Positions 9,460 to 20,530 are shown, counted from the first letter of the stretch. The stretch: DNA of 64,000 nt from Oopsacas minuta (GCA_024704765.1 JAKMXF010000011.1:417557-481556), one strand, 5' to 3'. Translations and numbers: made by a program. The notes: generated by a model from the letters alone, not told the origin.

Positions 9460-12400
9460 ATGAATACTAAAGTAACCGTTGAAGAATCACTTACATTTTT
9501 TTGTAAAGGACTTTGTGGGACACCAAATTGTGATTGTGAATTTAGTGAGGAATTAGATTTCTTTATGCACACAAACAAAGATGACCCTGATAGTCTGACT
9601 GTTTCAGATTCAATATTTTGTAAGAGGTGTATGCACCTGTTCTCTTCAGGAGAAATAGTAGCCAAACATAGTTGTAAGCCTCTGTATCAAATTGAACAAA
9701 CAGTTCCTATGAGTAAGCCTATTTATAACAATGATATTTCAATTAGAGACGAGTCAAGCAGTTCATCTGGAGATCACTCAGTATTAACGCTAGAATCTGA
9801 AAGTGATTCAGTAGCTAATGTACCTATTGGTGCTAAGCCTATTTCTTGTGAAGTAACATCTGCAGCTCAAGGTTCTGGTGGTCAGGATATTGTTGGAATA
9901 TTTTGGGATATTGAAAATATATTCATTCCTGATAATAAAAGCCCAGCAGGCGTAGTTCGTGTGTTAAGAGAATTGTTTGTAATTAACAAAAGAGAAGTTG
10001 AGTTTCAGTGTGTTTGTGACACACACAAAGAGGAACGTTTTATTATAGACCAGCTCAACTCTTCTCTTGTTACTGTTGTGCATGTGACTTGTACAAATAA
10101 AAACGCCGCTGATGAGAAGCTCAAACAATTATTGGTTAAATTCTCACAAACATACCAAGCACCAGCAACAGTTGTCCTACTAACTGGAGACGTTAACTTC
10201 TCTCCAACGCTCAACTCACTTAAGAATTTTCATAAGTTCCATGTAGTGCTAGTGCATAACAAACAGTGTTCACAAGCACTCAAGGAAACTGCCTCCGAGC
10301 TCCACCTAATAGATGATCTAATTCTAGACGTGCTTCCGCCAGGGAATCGTAGCTTTATACACTCGTCCTTTATAGTTGTGTCTGGTCTGCCTGTTTGGTT
10401 GGTGAATGCTAAACAGATGCGTAACGAACTCGGGAAGCTTTGTGACAATACTGGGGGTAAAGTTGTAAACATGGAGGGTGATAGAGCTTTGATTCGCTTT
10501 CAGCAACCAGAGAACGCTGCACGTTGTCAGAGGCGACTTAACAATCTTTCTTTGTTGGGGGTAAATATTACCGCTCGATTAACCGCTGATGAACCATTTG
10601 CAACTGCGGTTATCCGACCTAATTTTTGCAAAATGGGGAATAGATTTCCCCGGCCCCTAGTTAACCAAGCCCCTCGTGTTGTTGTCCATAATTCATATCC
10701 ACATCCTCACGTACCTAGACATAGGTATCCCCAATCACGAGTTGAGCCTCTCAAGTATTGGTTGAAATTTTATCCAAAAATCAATAGTTCTAGTTTTGAG
10801 GTTATAACCCGTCAACATATTGAAACTTGTCTAGAGAGTTTAAGAGATATTCTTATTGTAGACTCCCTACCACTAATAGACTCTATTGCTGTTTATGTAC
10901 AGACTAACTTACAAGCTGAACTGTTAATTGAGAGCATAGACCATGGGAAGTTTGATATGGAGAAGATTCAGCCTTTTAATGGAAATATTCAAAATTTGTA
11001 TTTTCAGAATTTTATCGCTGATGCTTATCTCGTGTTATCGCATTCAAAGTCTGGTTGGATGTTTGTACGCGATTTCAATAAAGGATATCATAGATTGAAG
11101 AAAGAATTTTGTCATGAAGATTACTTAGATAGAATATTGTCTACGAGTAGTAAAATTGTTTGTGGATTTAGAGATCAAGATTCTTACGATTTGTCCATTT
11201 TAGCTAATGAGGATTGTAATCCTTTATTAAATTTTTCTTTTCCTTCTAATTTCAGTGATTTCGAACTTCGCTTAAAGGTCAATCAATTGTTACGATTGCC
11301 TCAATTTAATGGGAAGATGCATTACTTTGATCTTCTCCCTACATTTAGAAGTACCTATGGTAATCATTATTTTAAGCTTTATTCTGGAGGCTCAAATGTC
11401 ATGTCTATCCTAAACAATTTACCGGATATTACAATCCTTCATGAATCGAAAACAGGTGTATGCCGTAACTACCTTAGGTTAGTACGGTCTAAACCTACTC
11501 CCAAGGAGATGTTTGCTTTCAATGAACAGATAGTTAAGCATATTTTGATAGAAAAATCCCAGTCAATTCCCTTTGAGCTTATGCGAGAGTTGTGCGGGAA
11601 TTATTTTCATCTTAAACTGAATTCATCTTTGACTGGATTAAAAGAATATGATGAAATACTGAATACTGTTGAAGGCTTAATTTCGCAGTTAAATGTAGCA
11701 CCGAAAATAAATTGTAAATTCGCTGACACCATATTATGTCTAAAGCAAAATGTATGGGAGTTAGTATGTTACTCTGGTTCATCAGGAATGTCATTGGAAT
11801 TATTGGAAAAAATTTATTTTCAGAAAACAGGGCAAAGAATTTCAATAAAAGCTTTCCCCTTAAGTTCGAGTGCAGATCTTCTTGCTTGTATCCCAGGTCT
11901 GAAATTATTTTCTAAGCAAGGAAATATGTTTGTATGTTTCAACGAAAATTATTTTCCTGAGTTGCATGCAAGCCAGTGTATGTTTCTGATAAATGCATCT
12001 CCCTCCCAGAATTGTTCAAACAGTGAATTTAGGTCACAATACCAACAATTATATGAAAACCCTATTAGGTTCTCATTAGAAACTATCCCTCAGATCTATA
12101 TACACTGTAAAGATAACACTGTTTCTCGGATACATATGTCTATCCGCTATTTAGCAATTGAGATATGTCATTTCCTCTATCAACAGTCTAATTATTCAAT
12201 TTCTCTACTGGATTTCAATGCTGGGTATCAATATTATTATAATAAACCATTAATTCCATCTGTTTTTGGATTTCAGAGTAATATCGAATTATTCAACAGG
12301 TTAGAGGATTATATAGTTATCGAAAAAGAGAGTCTATGTTTACTGAAGCATCGTGTGTTTGCAATTGAAATTTGTCAGGTCTTTAGGAAGCTCACTCATC

Positions 12401-14790
12401 CAAATGAATCTATTCTTTTATCCAACTTTCATGGTAGCTTTTTACGGATACATTATAAAGACCTAAAGTTAGCTAATTATAATGCAGCTAAATTAACCCC
12501 GCTGTTACTGAAGGTGGGTGACGTAATTGAGATCAGTGAAATAAGAGATGAAGACAGATTTTTAACTCTGACAGCTTTGGGTAGATTTGTTCCTGAGCCT
12601 TGTAGGAAAATTTCTTATCCTATCAAGGCTAATTCTGTTGATAATCATCATCCGAGGAAAGCGAATAGGGCGCTACAGGTCGATAATACAGCCGTCAGAT
12701 CGTTAATCTTAAAGTGTGAGAATTTGATATTCACACAACCTAATCATACGTGTCATATTTCTGAATTTGAAAAACTGTTTAAGATGAATTATAATGAACC
12801 AATTTCTCTCCAGGATCACTCATTTAGAAATTTAGTAAATTTCTTCTCATCTTTCTCTAAGTACTTTTGTATTTTAGGATCAGGTCCTGCATCATCTGTT
12901 TCTCTACAACCTGAAAGGGTTTTTGTTGGAGAATGTCGTTTACTTTTTCATATTCATAAAAACGGAATTAATGTCAGTAATGTGGCCAAAGAATACCCTT
13001 CTATTTCCGATGGTAAAGAATTTGACTTAGGCAGATATGGATCTTATACCAAGCTCAGTAAGCTTCTTTATGTGGTTGAGGACGCCTTAAGTTTGATTGG
13101 GCCAGGTTACAATTGGTTGGTTTCCAATGAACAATCTACTGAACTGATTGAAGCTCATAATCAAGTTGATTTACTCTGGCTTTCTAATATCCTAGACTCC
13201 GCTCTTATTGATAATAGCGGTACCCCTATAGCTTTTGATGAAATTCCTTATTTGTACAAACGTCTTCATCAATGTGAAGCTCCAAAATGGATCTCAGTTA
13301 TTATTACATGTTCTCCTCTTATGAAGATGTATGCTGACGAATTGGTTAGTAAGTGTGATGAATTACTTAAAATTATGAAAGATAAGCGAGTGTTTTTCCA
13401 ACTTTCTAGTGCAAAATGGGAAGAATTGTTTAAATATAATGCCATTTGCCTATTTTACAGAAGGAATAAGCTACGTCTACCGATACTAGAGTTTAAATCA
13501 TCGTATCAATCAGATTATTGTGATATTGATATCGCATTGTTAGGCTATGAGAAGATTGAAAATCTACTTAATTCTCGTTATTTGCAGACGATTGAAGAAA
13601 CTAATAGCAATTACGTATGTTTAACTGCTGAAGGTCTGCAAAAATTATTTCAAAAGCAGATAGTCGAAATATTGTTTAATTCTGAAGATTATAATATTAT
13701 GGTAGATAGTATCACATCTAAATACTATAACACATACGGCTATAATCTTAAACTAAAAGAAATGGATATTTCAAAACTAAATCAGTTGCTCTCTCTTCAT
13801 GAAATATCCAGTTTGGTTTCTATTTCGGGAGATAAAAAGGAAAAATGTCTTTGTTTGAAAAATGAAATTATTCAGCGTGAAAAGTGTCGTCAAGTCCTCA
13901 CTGATCTAAGTAATGAGATTAAATTCCCATTTAAATACGAATTATTTTCTGAACGATATTACACAAAATTTAAAGAGAAGTGCGATATCAAGTTAGTATA
14001 CGACTCAGCTTCTCAGGTTGTACGTGTGTTAGGCCAAAATGGGTGTTACCGGATAACTTCAGCTAATTATAGTTATCCTCATAGAAAACTTAGTAGTATT
14101 CCTAAAGGACATCTGCTAACACCTGAGCACTTAGTTGAACATAAAATATTATCCAATTTTAATTCAAAGAACAAAGACGACACTTCTAATGATCAAGCGT
14201 GTGTGCCGAATTATGATGTTAAAACAACGACTGAGTATGGACTTATTACTTCGCAGAATAAGAACCCCAAGGCTCCTACATCACCATCGCATAGTAAAAA
14301 TTCTGGTCCTATTTCAAGTGTTCGTATTCTTAAACGGCCGAAAGACTACTTTGATAACAAAGAAAAATCACACTGCTCACATCCAGTCACATACAAGGAG
14401 ACAGTTGGTGTATATACTAAGGATAATGATAATAATCAGTTCCATGATACCGCTTCTATACAGAAAAATTCTCTTAGTGAGAACGTTTTAGCACCTACCT
14501 CTAATTTATCTACTCTTTCTCTGAGTACTGTTAACCCTACTAACACCGTATCGAGAAAAGAGAAGTACTCGCCCCAAACAGATACTTTTAAAGATTGCTC
14601 TTTACCCACGGAATGTGTGAAAGATAAAATTTCTACTAATGAGGTTGAAATTAAATCTATTGATTTAAGTAACAAGTCTCCCAATGTTGTAGGTAAATCT
14701 ACAAGTGGATTTGGAGAACCTGATAAGTCAGAGGTGAAGGGAAGAATTTGCCTTGCGGCTAATTTTAGCTTATTAGATAATGATAATTAG
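9460..14790 (+). CDS. MARF1: MARF1-like protein: NYN RNase, RRM and multiple LOTUS domains
   Basis: A 1776-residue, single-exon gene. MARF1 (limkain b1) is a cytoplasmic RNA-binding endoribonuclease that represses mRNAs and retrotransposons in animal germ cells. Residues 1-70 are Cys/His-rich (CGTPNCDC and CKRCMHLF), perhaps a zinc finger. Residues about 143-290 form the NYN nuclease domain, with acidic residues kept in FWDIEN, CVCDTHKEE, NAADEKL and LTGDVNF, so catalysis is plausible. About 299-377 is an RRM (FIVVSGLPVWLV). From about 510 to 1550 I count roughly ten LOTUS/OST-HTH-like segments, starting near 520, 602, 689, 756, 897, 966, 1080, 1157, 1324, 1397 and 1476. The last 200 residues are Ser/Thr/Lys-rich and probably disordered. 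Domain order matches vertebrate MARF1, which is similar in length. ATG follows a run of stop codons in the leader. The lack of introns over 5.3 kb is notable. Confidence 0.88.
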   Translation: MNTKVTVEESLTFFCKGLCGTPNCDCEFSEELDFFMHTNKDDPDSLTVSDSIFCKRCMHLFSSGEIVAKHSCKPLYQIEQTVPMSKPIYNNDISIRDESSSSSGDHSVLTLESESDSVANVPIGAKPISCEVTSAAQGSGGQDIVGIFWDIENIFIPDNKSPAGVVRVLRELFVINKREVEFQCVCDTHKEERFIIDQLNSSLVTVVHVTCTNKNAADEKLKQLLVKFSQTYQAPATVVLLTGDVNFSPTLNSLKNFHKFHVVLVHNKQCSQALKETASELHLIDDLILDVLPPGNRSFIHSSFIVVSGLPVWLVNAKQMRNELGKLCDNTGGKVVNMEGDRALIRFQQPENAARCQRRLNNLSLLGVNITARLTADEPFATAVIRPNFCKMGNRFPRPLVNQAPRVVVHNSYPHPHVPRHRYPQSRVEPLKYWLKFYPKINSSSFEVITRQHIETCLESLRDILIVDSLPLIDSIAVYVQTNLQAELLIESIDHGKFDMEKIQPFNGNIQNLYFQNFIADAYLVLSHSKSGWMFVRDFNKGYHRLKKEFCHEDYLDRILSTSSKIVCGFRDQDSYDLSILANEDCNPLLNFSFPSNFSDFELRLKVNQLLRLPQFNGKMHYFDLLPTFRSTYGNHYFKLYSGGSNVMSILNNLPDITILHESKTGVCRNYLRLVRSKPTPKEMFAFNEQIVKHILIEKSQSIPFELMRELCGNYFHLKLNSSLTGLKEYDEILNTVEGLISQLNVAPKINCKFADTILCLKQNVWELVCYSGSSGMSLELLEKIYFQKTGQRISIKAFPLSSSADLLACIPGLKLFSKQGNMFVCFNENYFPELHASQCMFLINASPSQNCSNSEFRSQYQQLYENPIRFSLETIPQIYIHCKDNTVSRIHMSIRYLAIEICHFLYQQSNYSISLLDFNAGYQYYYNKPLIPSVFGFQSNIELFNRLEDYIVIEKESLCLLKHRVFAIEICQVFRKLTHPNESILLSNFHGSFLRIHYKDLKLANYNAAKLTPLLLKVGDVIEISEIRDEDRFLTLTALGRFVPEPCRKISYPIKANSVDNHHPRKANRALQVDNTAVRSLILKCENLIFTQPNHTCHISEFEKLFKMNYNEPISLQDHSFRNLVNFFSSFSKYFCILGSGPASSVSLQPERVFVGECRLLFHIHKNGINVSNVAKEYPSISDGKEFDLGRYGSYTKLSKLLYVVEDALSLIGPGYNWLVSNEQSTELIEAHNQVDLLWLSNILDSALIDNSGTPIAFDEIPYLYKRLHQCEAPKWISVIITCSPLMKMYADELVSKCDELLKIMKDKRVFFQLSSAKWEELFKYNAICLFYRRNKLRLPILEFKSSYQSDYCDIDIALLGYEKIENLLNSRYLQTIEETNSNYVCLTAEGLQKLFQKQIVEILFNSEDYNIMVDSITSKYYNTYGYNLKLKEMDISKLNQLLSLHEISSLVSISGDKKEKCLCLKNEIIQREKCRQVLTDLSNEIKFPFKYELFSERYYTKFKEKCDIKLVYDSASQVVRVLGQNGCYRITSANYSYPHRKLSSIPKGHLLTPEHLVEHKILSNFNSKNKDDTSNDQACVPNYDVKTTTEYGLITSQNKNPKAPTSPSHSKNSGPISSVRILKRPKDYFDNKEKSHCSHPVTYKETVGVYTKDNDNNQFHDTASIQKNSLSENVLAPTSNLSTLSLSTVNPTNTVSRKEKYSPQTDTFKDCSLPTECVKDKISTNEVEIKSIDLSNKSPNVVGKSTSGFGEPDKSEVKGRICLAANFSLLDNDN

Positions 14791-15860
14791 TTGAGTCCTG
14801 TGTGTAGTGGCGTGGTTGTGAACCTACCCAGTAGGGACACGATTTCTTCACTACCACAAGCACTTAACTGTAGTTTGAGTTATAACCATTCCTGAAATCA
14901 ATAATTGTCATTAAGATCTGATGTCCTTTCTAGATTTCTACTCAAGCTTTACTTTGGATAATTTATTTATACAAATATTTCTGCAATATTTTGTGTTAGA
15001 GTACTAAGTATCATTATAAGAATATCTATTTGTGTAATAATTATGTAACTATTAGCTTATTAGCTTTAGTAACACTCTGGTTAGTCAATATTGCTGTATT
15101 TAACTGGGTGCAGGGAGTGGCGTGGGCATTGGGTGAGCTGACCCCAAAAAGTATTTGCAATTAGCTATCTTAACCTATATCCCTCTGAGGCGCTGAGTGA
15201 CTCCTTAATTAACACGAATATGTTATATCTCAGTAAGACAATGTATTTACACTTAAATAAATTATTGTTAATGTCTTGCTTGCAAAATATGTATATAATG
15301 GGGGTTTATTTCCACCAAGAAGTACTTATCTGCAATAATTGTGGTATTTAATCATACGTTATTAATGCACTCAAATTAATAACGTTTAAGTTTTGGCTCG
15401 CTTCGCGTTGCAAAACCATCGATATTATATTATATCACCAGTACTATATCTATATTCCTTGTATTGATCTAATGACTGAGGGTCCTGGGGTTGTAATTGT
15501 ATAACAATTACATAGTATCAAAACACGTAACACATTAGTTATTACTTTTAGCTTATAATTCGTTTAAAATATACTATTTACATAGTAGCTACTAAACTAA
15601 TAGTATAGGAATGCATACAGGACTAAATGACCATGTTCCGGCCATCCGGCAGGGCATAACCGCTGTCTTGAGTTCAGTTTATGAGATACAGGTAAACATC
15701 TTAAAGCTGCACCTCTGATTACGACAACCTCCGAGATACGACCAAAAACTATTCTCCTGATTTACCTTCATATAATGCATTGCTCTATGGGATACCTCTG
15801 AAGATCCAGCACAAGCGGTGCTCCCCAAAGTCTCGCAAATTCGGAGGTTTACTTGTATTT
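14791..15860. other. 3' flank of the MARF1-like gene, no gene seen
   Basis: Probably the 3' untranslated region at its start, then AT-rich intergenic DNA with several AATAAA-like signals (for example near 15255). No further coding region or terminal repeat recognised. Confidence 0.5.
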
Positions 15861-16052
15861 ACTTGAATTTTTTACAGACTTGTATATAGATGTGCATCTT
15901 GGGTAAGGTGTTTTATCCATGCTAAATCACAATGATGACACCACTTAGACACTATTCTGCCATTTCTGTGTATATTAGCTGAATATAGAAATTTGGAATG
16001 AACACACAGCATAGGTAACGTGGTCCATTAAATCGTATTTAAATCTCAGATT
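15861..16052 (+). repeat. Dispersed direct repeat, copy 1
   Basis: About 190 bp recurring in the same orientation at 21244-21433, with only a two-base difference in one short run (ACACACAGC versus ACACAGC) and few others by eye. Shared landmarks: TTACAGACTTGTATATAGAT and TCTGCCATTTCTGTG. High identity suggests a young mobile or duplicated unit. Confidence 0.88.
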
Positions 16053-16134
16053 TACCCTGAATGAATGCATTCGATCACCAAAAAGTTGGACTAATTCCGA
16101 AAATGATATTTGGACTAATGCATGTGTCCCGTTA

Positions 16135-16428
16135 CTACCTTACATGACAGAATTATTACCCTTTGATCATGACATGAAATCGTTGAACTCAACTCTTAGT
16201 TCTTATCACACTGAAACTAATGCATTTTCAATGGTTTCTTTATTTCTGCTCCAGAGTTATATTAAAATACCTGGAAGAAAACAGTCCATACGAAAATGTA
16301 AAATTCTCTTGCTTATGCTAGTTTTGTAATATAACTCTAGACCAGAAACAAAGAAACCATTCAAAATGCATTAGTATCAGTGTGATAAGAACTAAGAGTT
16401 GAGTACAACGATTTCATGCCATGATCAT
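16135..16428. repeat. Foldback miniature element, copy 1 (right end truncated)
   Basis: A hairpin-forming unit with arms of about 130 bp that are reverse complements: TTGAACTCAACTCTTAG at the left and CTAAGAGTTGAGTACAA at the right. A fuller copy lies at 27153-27473. This copy lacks the last 25 or so bases of the right arm. Preceding sequence (GACTAATGCATGTG) is shared with the other copy. Confidence 0.88.
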
Positions 16429-16499
16429 AGATATCAGATTTCTTCATTCAATACTTGTTATATGTTCAGAATTGATCGAAGAAACTGATAGACCAACAG

Positions 16500-16740
16500 G
16501 GGTGATTTTTGGCATACAGGGGTATTTTGGGTCTGGGGCGGACTAGTTGAGTCTTGGACGAAAATTCACACCTGACGAAATTATGACGTCATTGTCACTG
16601 TTCTGGATTTTCAAAAGACCAGATTATTAGCCACTGCTCAGCCAATATACATGTTAGAAATTTGGAAATTAAATAATATGTGCCACTACACATGTCAAAT
16701 GTCATGACGTCACGATTTTGAAAATGCCCCCTCATCACGA
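16500..16740 (+). repeat. Dispersed diverged repeat, family B copy 1
   Basis: Related in the same orientation to 37255-37470: shared pieces include TTGGACGAAAATTCACAC, AAATTATGACGTCA and CTGC-CTGCCAATAT. Both copies contain several GACGTCA-like palindromes. The copies are clearly diverged, so this is an older family. Confidence 0.7.
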
Positions 16741-17123
16741 ATGAATTCTTCATTATCACTATAAAAATATCAAATTTTCCAAATTTCGTGTATATTTAGG
16801 TTTCATAATACTCAGGGCGCCCAAATTACTAACCAAAAGCCACGTATCAGCTACAATACTACTACAGTAACTATATGTAATTCGGATGGACCATGAATAA
16901 TTAAAAATACAAATTTTCAACTTGAGGCACATAGTGCTGAGTATATTATAAAATATAAACAATCCATAAAATAAACTTAGATCACATCCAAAATAATTAC
17001 ATAATTATGAAAAATAACATGAAGATACAAACAACCCAGGTTAATCCTATCAGAACAAATAAATTAATACTGATAAATTCAATTACTAAATCAGCAATAG
17101 TGTTTGCATAGAGATAGTAATAT
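16741..17123. other. Short intergenic stretch downstream of the Mind-bomb-like gene
   Basis: AT-rich, with the probable 3' untranslated end of the minus-strand Mind-bomb-like gene. No separate gene seen. Confidence 0.45.
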
Positions 17124-19193
17124 TTAGCTGAATATACGTATCCACTTTATGATCGGCCGTCTACACTTATGACACTCCTTCAGCTGTTCAGCACAAACCT
17201 TACAAGACACGTGACCACAAGGGTCAAAGGCTACCCGGAACCTTTCTTTATAGCTCTCACAACAAATATCGCATTCATCTTCTTCCTTCGGTTGGAGAGA
17301 TTCTGTAGGTGAAATGTGAGGAGGAGGAGCAGGCGGGAGAGAATGGGTTAGATTGGGGGGCAATGGAACTGGGATATCATCTATAGCTGGAGGATAGGAT
17401 ATTCTTGGATTAACTGGTATATGAGTTTGGTCAATCAAATTGTGATTTCCTTGTACCCTCAGGCGTCTCTCGAGAGCGAATGGAGCAAGAGGATTAAAAT
17501 TTGTAACTTCTCCATTACAGGTGTAGCATCGAGAGCCGTCTATAGAATGCACTATACAGTAGGTAACATGACCACATGGCGTATTCATAAACTCAGCCAT
17601 CAAATTACAAAGTGTACAGTCAGGAAGTTGAGGGGGAGCTTTGTCCTCACAGTAACGTCTGACGTCAGGACTTAGCTCAGAGAGAGCTGATACTCCGCTA
17701 ATATTCTTCTTCAGGTAAGGCACACGTTTCTGAATGAGATAGCAACACAAAGCAATTCTGATATGAGAGCCATATTGCTGTTCTACCTCCTTGAATACAG
17801 CCTGTAGTGTAGTAGCATGTCGGAGTAGAGAAAGGTCGTAGTTATCACAGTTAGAATTAAATAAAATATGTAAAGCATTATTACCAAAGCTGTCAGAAGT
17901 GTATGCGTCACAACCTTTCTGAAATAATACATCTAGCATATGGAACTTCTTCTCGTAGACAGCAAATAGGAAAGGTGTAAGCTTGTTACTGTCTCTCTGT
18001 TCCAGATTAACGATAGGACATCCTAGTATCAGTATTAGACAGTCGAAATGATCTCTGAGTATTGCTAGATGCAGTGGTGTCAGTCCGTCATATTGCCCTC
18101 GCTTAGCTTTGATATTAACCAAGTTCGGTCTCTTTTGGAGGAGATAACCAACTACTTTACTACTATTCTGGAGGATACCGACATGCAGTGGAAGTAACCC
18201 AGTACCGTCACATAACTCTGGATCAGCTCCGGCATCCAACAGATTCATAACAGTATTTAGGTTAGAGACACGAGCAGCTATGTGTAAGGCAGTTTCCTGT
18301 GTGTAACTGTCTCTAATCTTAACATTACACTTCTGAGACTGAATCAGCTCAGTAGTAATCTCATTAAGGTTACGTTCTATTGCTAACAATAGCGGATATT
18401 TGTTGTTAAGTTTCCCAGGGTCATTAGGCTTAGCTCCTGCCTCAATCAAATGGCGTACACACATTGGGTTAGGAAACACTTCACAGCAATACATGAGGGG
18501 AGTCTTGCCCTGTAAGTCAGGCTGATTAGGGTCCACACCTTGACCCAAGAGGTAAGACACAATCTCGTCATTACCAGCATTGCAGGCTATGTGTAATGCA
18601 TTCATTCCATTCACGCACTCTCTCAGGAGTTGAGGGCTTGCTTGGCTGATAGCTTTAACACGATCTAGGTCTCCGTTAGCTACAGCAGTGGATAATGATT
18701 CTGGTCCGTATTGGACGGGTGCAGGGGCAGGAACTGGTCCCTCTCGTGAGTTTGGTGGGCCAATTGGTATCAGAGCGTTAGGATTAAACGTCCAACTGCT
18801 TCCGGCTACTTCAACTCGTAAATCTCCATCCGCGAATACTCGCTTCACCTCTCCGTCTTGTCCGATGGTATTTGACATTGCATCCACCCAACCTCCGTGA
18901 TCTCTCTGTAACTCTTTCGTTCTCCTCTCGTCATCCAGAACCTTGACCCTATCTCCGACTTGAAATGGCATAACTCGAGTTAGGATTATCGGATTGAATG
19001 CCCAGCATTCTCCCGGTTCATATTCTACATCTACTGTGTGATAACCTACTGACGTGATCTTACCGATTCTACCCATACACCGCGCCATTTCGGGACGCCA
19101 TCCGCCATAACTCTCTTGCAGCTGTTGAACAGTGTCCACATCTAGTAGAATAGACACTCGCTCATTTACTTGCCAACCATGTAACTCTGTCAT
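17124..19193 (-). CDS. Mind-bomb-like E3 ubiquitin ligase lacking the MZM region
   Basis: A 689-residue single-exon protein. Residues 1-145 hold two Mind-bomb repeat (REP/SH3-like) units, each with a GGW motif and a W-FNP motif (ECWAFNP, SSWTFNP). Residues about 165-450 are ankyrin repeats (NALHIACNAGNDEIVSYLL; ALHIAARVSNLNTVMNLL). Around 526 is a degenerate RING (CTLCNLM, PCGHVTYC, CYTC), and at about 641-685 a full RING (CDICCES, DPCGHVSCKVCA, CHKCRRPI). Mind bomb ligases ubiquitinate Delta/Jagged and drive Notch ligand endocytosis, using N-terminal MIB-ZZ-MIB domains to bind the ligand tail. Those domains are absent, so substrates may differ. The start is supported by an in-frame TAA six codons upstream. 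The MIB1/MIB2 family relationship is clear; orthology is not. Confidence 0.87.
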   Translation of the reverse strand: MTELHGWQVNERVSILLDVDTVQQLQESYGGWRPEMARCMGRIGKITSVGYHTVDVEYEPGECWAFNPIILTRVMPFQVGDRVKVLDDERRTKELQRDHGGWVDAMSNTIGQDGEVKRVFADGDLRVEVAGSSWTFNPNALIPIGPPNSREGPVPAPAPVQYGPESLSTAVANGDLDRVKAISQASPQLLRECVNGMNALHIACNAGNDEIVSYLLGQGVDPNQPDLQGKTPLMYCCEVFPNPMCVRHLIEAGAKPNDPGKLNNKYPLLLAIERNLNEITTELIQSQKCNVKIRDSYTQETALHIAARVSNLNTVMNLLDAGADPELCDGTGLLPLHVGILQNSSKVVGYLLQKRPNLVNIKAKRGQYDGLTPLHLAILRDHFDCLILILGCPIVNLEQRDSNKLTPFLFAVYEKKFHMLDVLFQKGCDAYTSDSFGNNALHILFNSNCDNYDLSLLRHATTLQAVFKEVEQQYGSHIRIALCCYLIQKRVPYLKKNISGVSALSELSPDVRRYCEDKAPPQLPDCTLCNLMAEFMNTPCGHVTYCIVHSIDGSRCYTCNGEVTNFNPLAPFALERRLRVQGNHNLIDQTHIPVNPRISYPPAIDDIPVPLPPNLTHSLPPAPPPHISPTESLQPKEEDECDICCESYKERFRVAFDPCGHVSCKVCAEQLKECHKCRRPIIKWIRIFS

Positions 19194-20530
19194 TGGTTGA
19201 ATACCAACAAGTGTTTATAACTGGATTGCGAAAAATACAACTGATAACTCGAATAAGTAAATCTGTTTTGAATCAGTTGTACAAAACTAATAGAAAATAG
19301 TCATATGTAAAGTTTGAATAAGATCTAAATGATATGAATCAATTAGAAATTATGTTCTGCATTTATCCTATTCATAACTTATTTGGGTTTTCCATTTGAT
19401 GCCATTAATAACTATAGGTAATAGTCTTCCTGTATGTATCCAATATGATTGGCTCAGTAAATATTTTCCAGTAAAGACTAAAGAATTAGTTTGGAATAGC
19501 CAGGATAGTGAATTATTACATCAGCTAGTGGAAAATATTTACCACTGGAGAGCATTGTGCCTCTCAGATATGGACCACCATTGGGAGAGGATCAGCCTCT
19601 ACAAATTTGTACACGTAAGGTAAATTTGAATGTATAATTGTATATACATACTAGTTAAGACAATTCCAACCCTCCAAATGGAATAGCGTGTGAGGATACA
19701 GTCCAGATAATAAATAAATTAAGCGCTTGTTAATTGTTAAGAGCATTTTTGAAATTATTGAAAATATGTTTTTTCTAGATTCCACATAAGGAATGATATG
19801 ACAGACTTGAACATTTTCTGAAATATTTTATTGGACTGTATACAAAATGGTTCAATGTTTAGAGGCATACCTGACGTTTAGGAGTCACCATTTAAGAATT
19901 CCTGATCTACCCCCAATAATTATATCTCGTTCCTACGTACCATGCCAGTCGTGTGCTACCTGGAATATTTCGGCCGAAAGCACTGCCATTAACATTGAAT
20001 GCTTTTACTGTGGTCATAGGCGCCGAACCCGGGGCTCCTCGTTTGGTTTCAGACCCATAGAGCTAATACAAAAATTATGAGTGCGCCCCTTGGATCATTC
20101 AAATTGTTGCAAAGTTCGGCGCCCCTGCTGTGAGCAGGGTGTTGTTATGCAGGTGTATGCCCCTAAGAACATGGATGAAACCCTGGCTGTGGGCAATAAA
20201 ATATCTAAACATACGTCCGATCCCAATTGACCTATTTCAGTAATTTATCCTATTATACGTATAGACATATAACTAATATTAGTATTCATGTTAATTAGTG
20301 GTTAGAATTGCTTCATAATATTAATCCAGATAAGATAAGTGACAAATATAATTGCTTGATATAAAGTTTATTTAATGATATTACCATAAACAGAACCACA
20401 CAAATATTGTTATTTACTCAGGTTAATCGGGCCAACACCTTTATTCCGCCTAATCGGTTCATAATGGCCTGGTCCAAATGTGACCCTATTAAGTGGAGTC
20501 TACTCTATATATATACGTGTGTAACATGTA
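19194..20530. other. Intergenic stretch with only doubtful small frames
   Basis: Contains the 5' flank of the Mind-bomb-like gene, a 75-codon frame (19396-19623) without recognisable domain, the small frame at 19847-20080 listed separately, and around 20420-20510 a decayed GGTTAATCGG-type end reminiscent of the pogo-like element at 7932-8402. Confidence 0.45.
19847..20080 (+). CDS. Possible small zinc-ribbon-like protein
   Basis: A 77-codon frame from ATG to TGA. It contains two CXXC pairs (CQSC and CFYC) 16-17 residues apart, which could form a zinc ribbon, followed by a basic patch (GHRRRTRG). No family recognised, and no neighbouring exon was found to extend it. It could equally be a chance frame. 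Confidence 0.22.
   Translation: MVQCLEAYLTFRSHHLRIPDLPPIIISRSYVPCQSCATWNISAESTAINIECFYCGHRRRTRGSSFGFRPIELIQKL

Noticed and set aside
16144-16329. Frame starting MTELLPFDHDMKSLNS, also at 27150-27338
   Set aside because: Recurs because it lies in the foldback element; it ends inside the hairpin and has no protein family.
19396-19623. 75-codon plus-strand frame upstream of the Mind-bomb-like gene
   Set aside because: No recognised domain, ordinary base composition and no splice context; probably chance.
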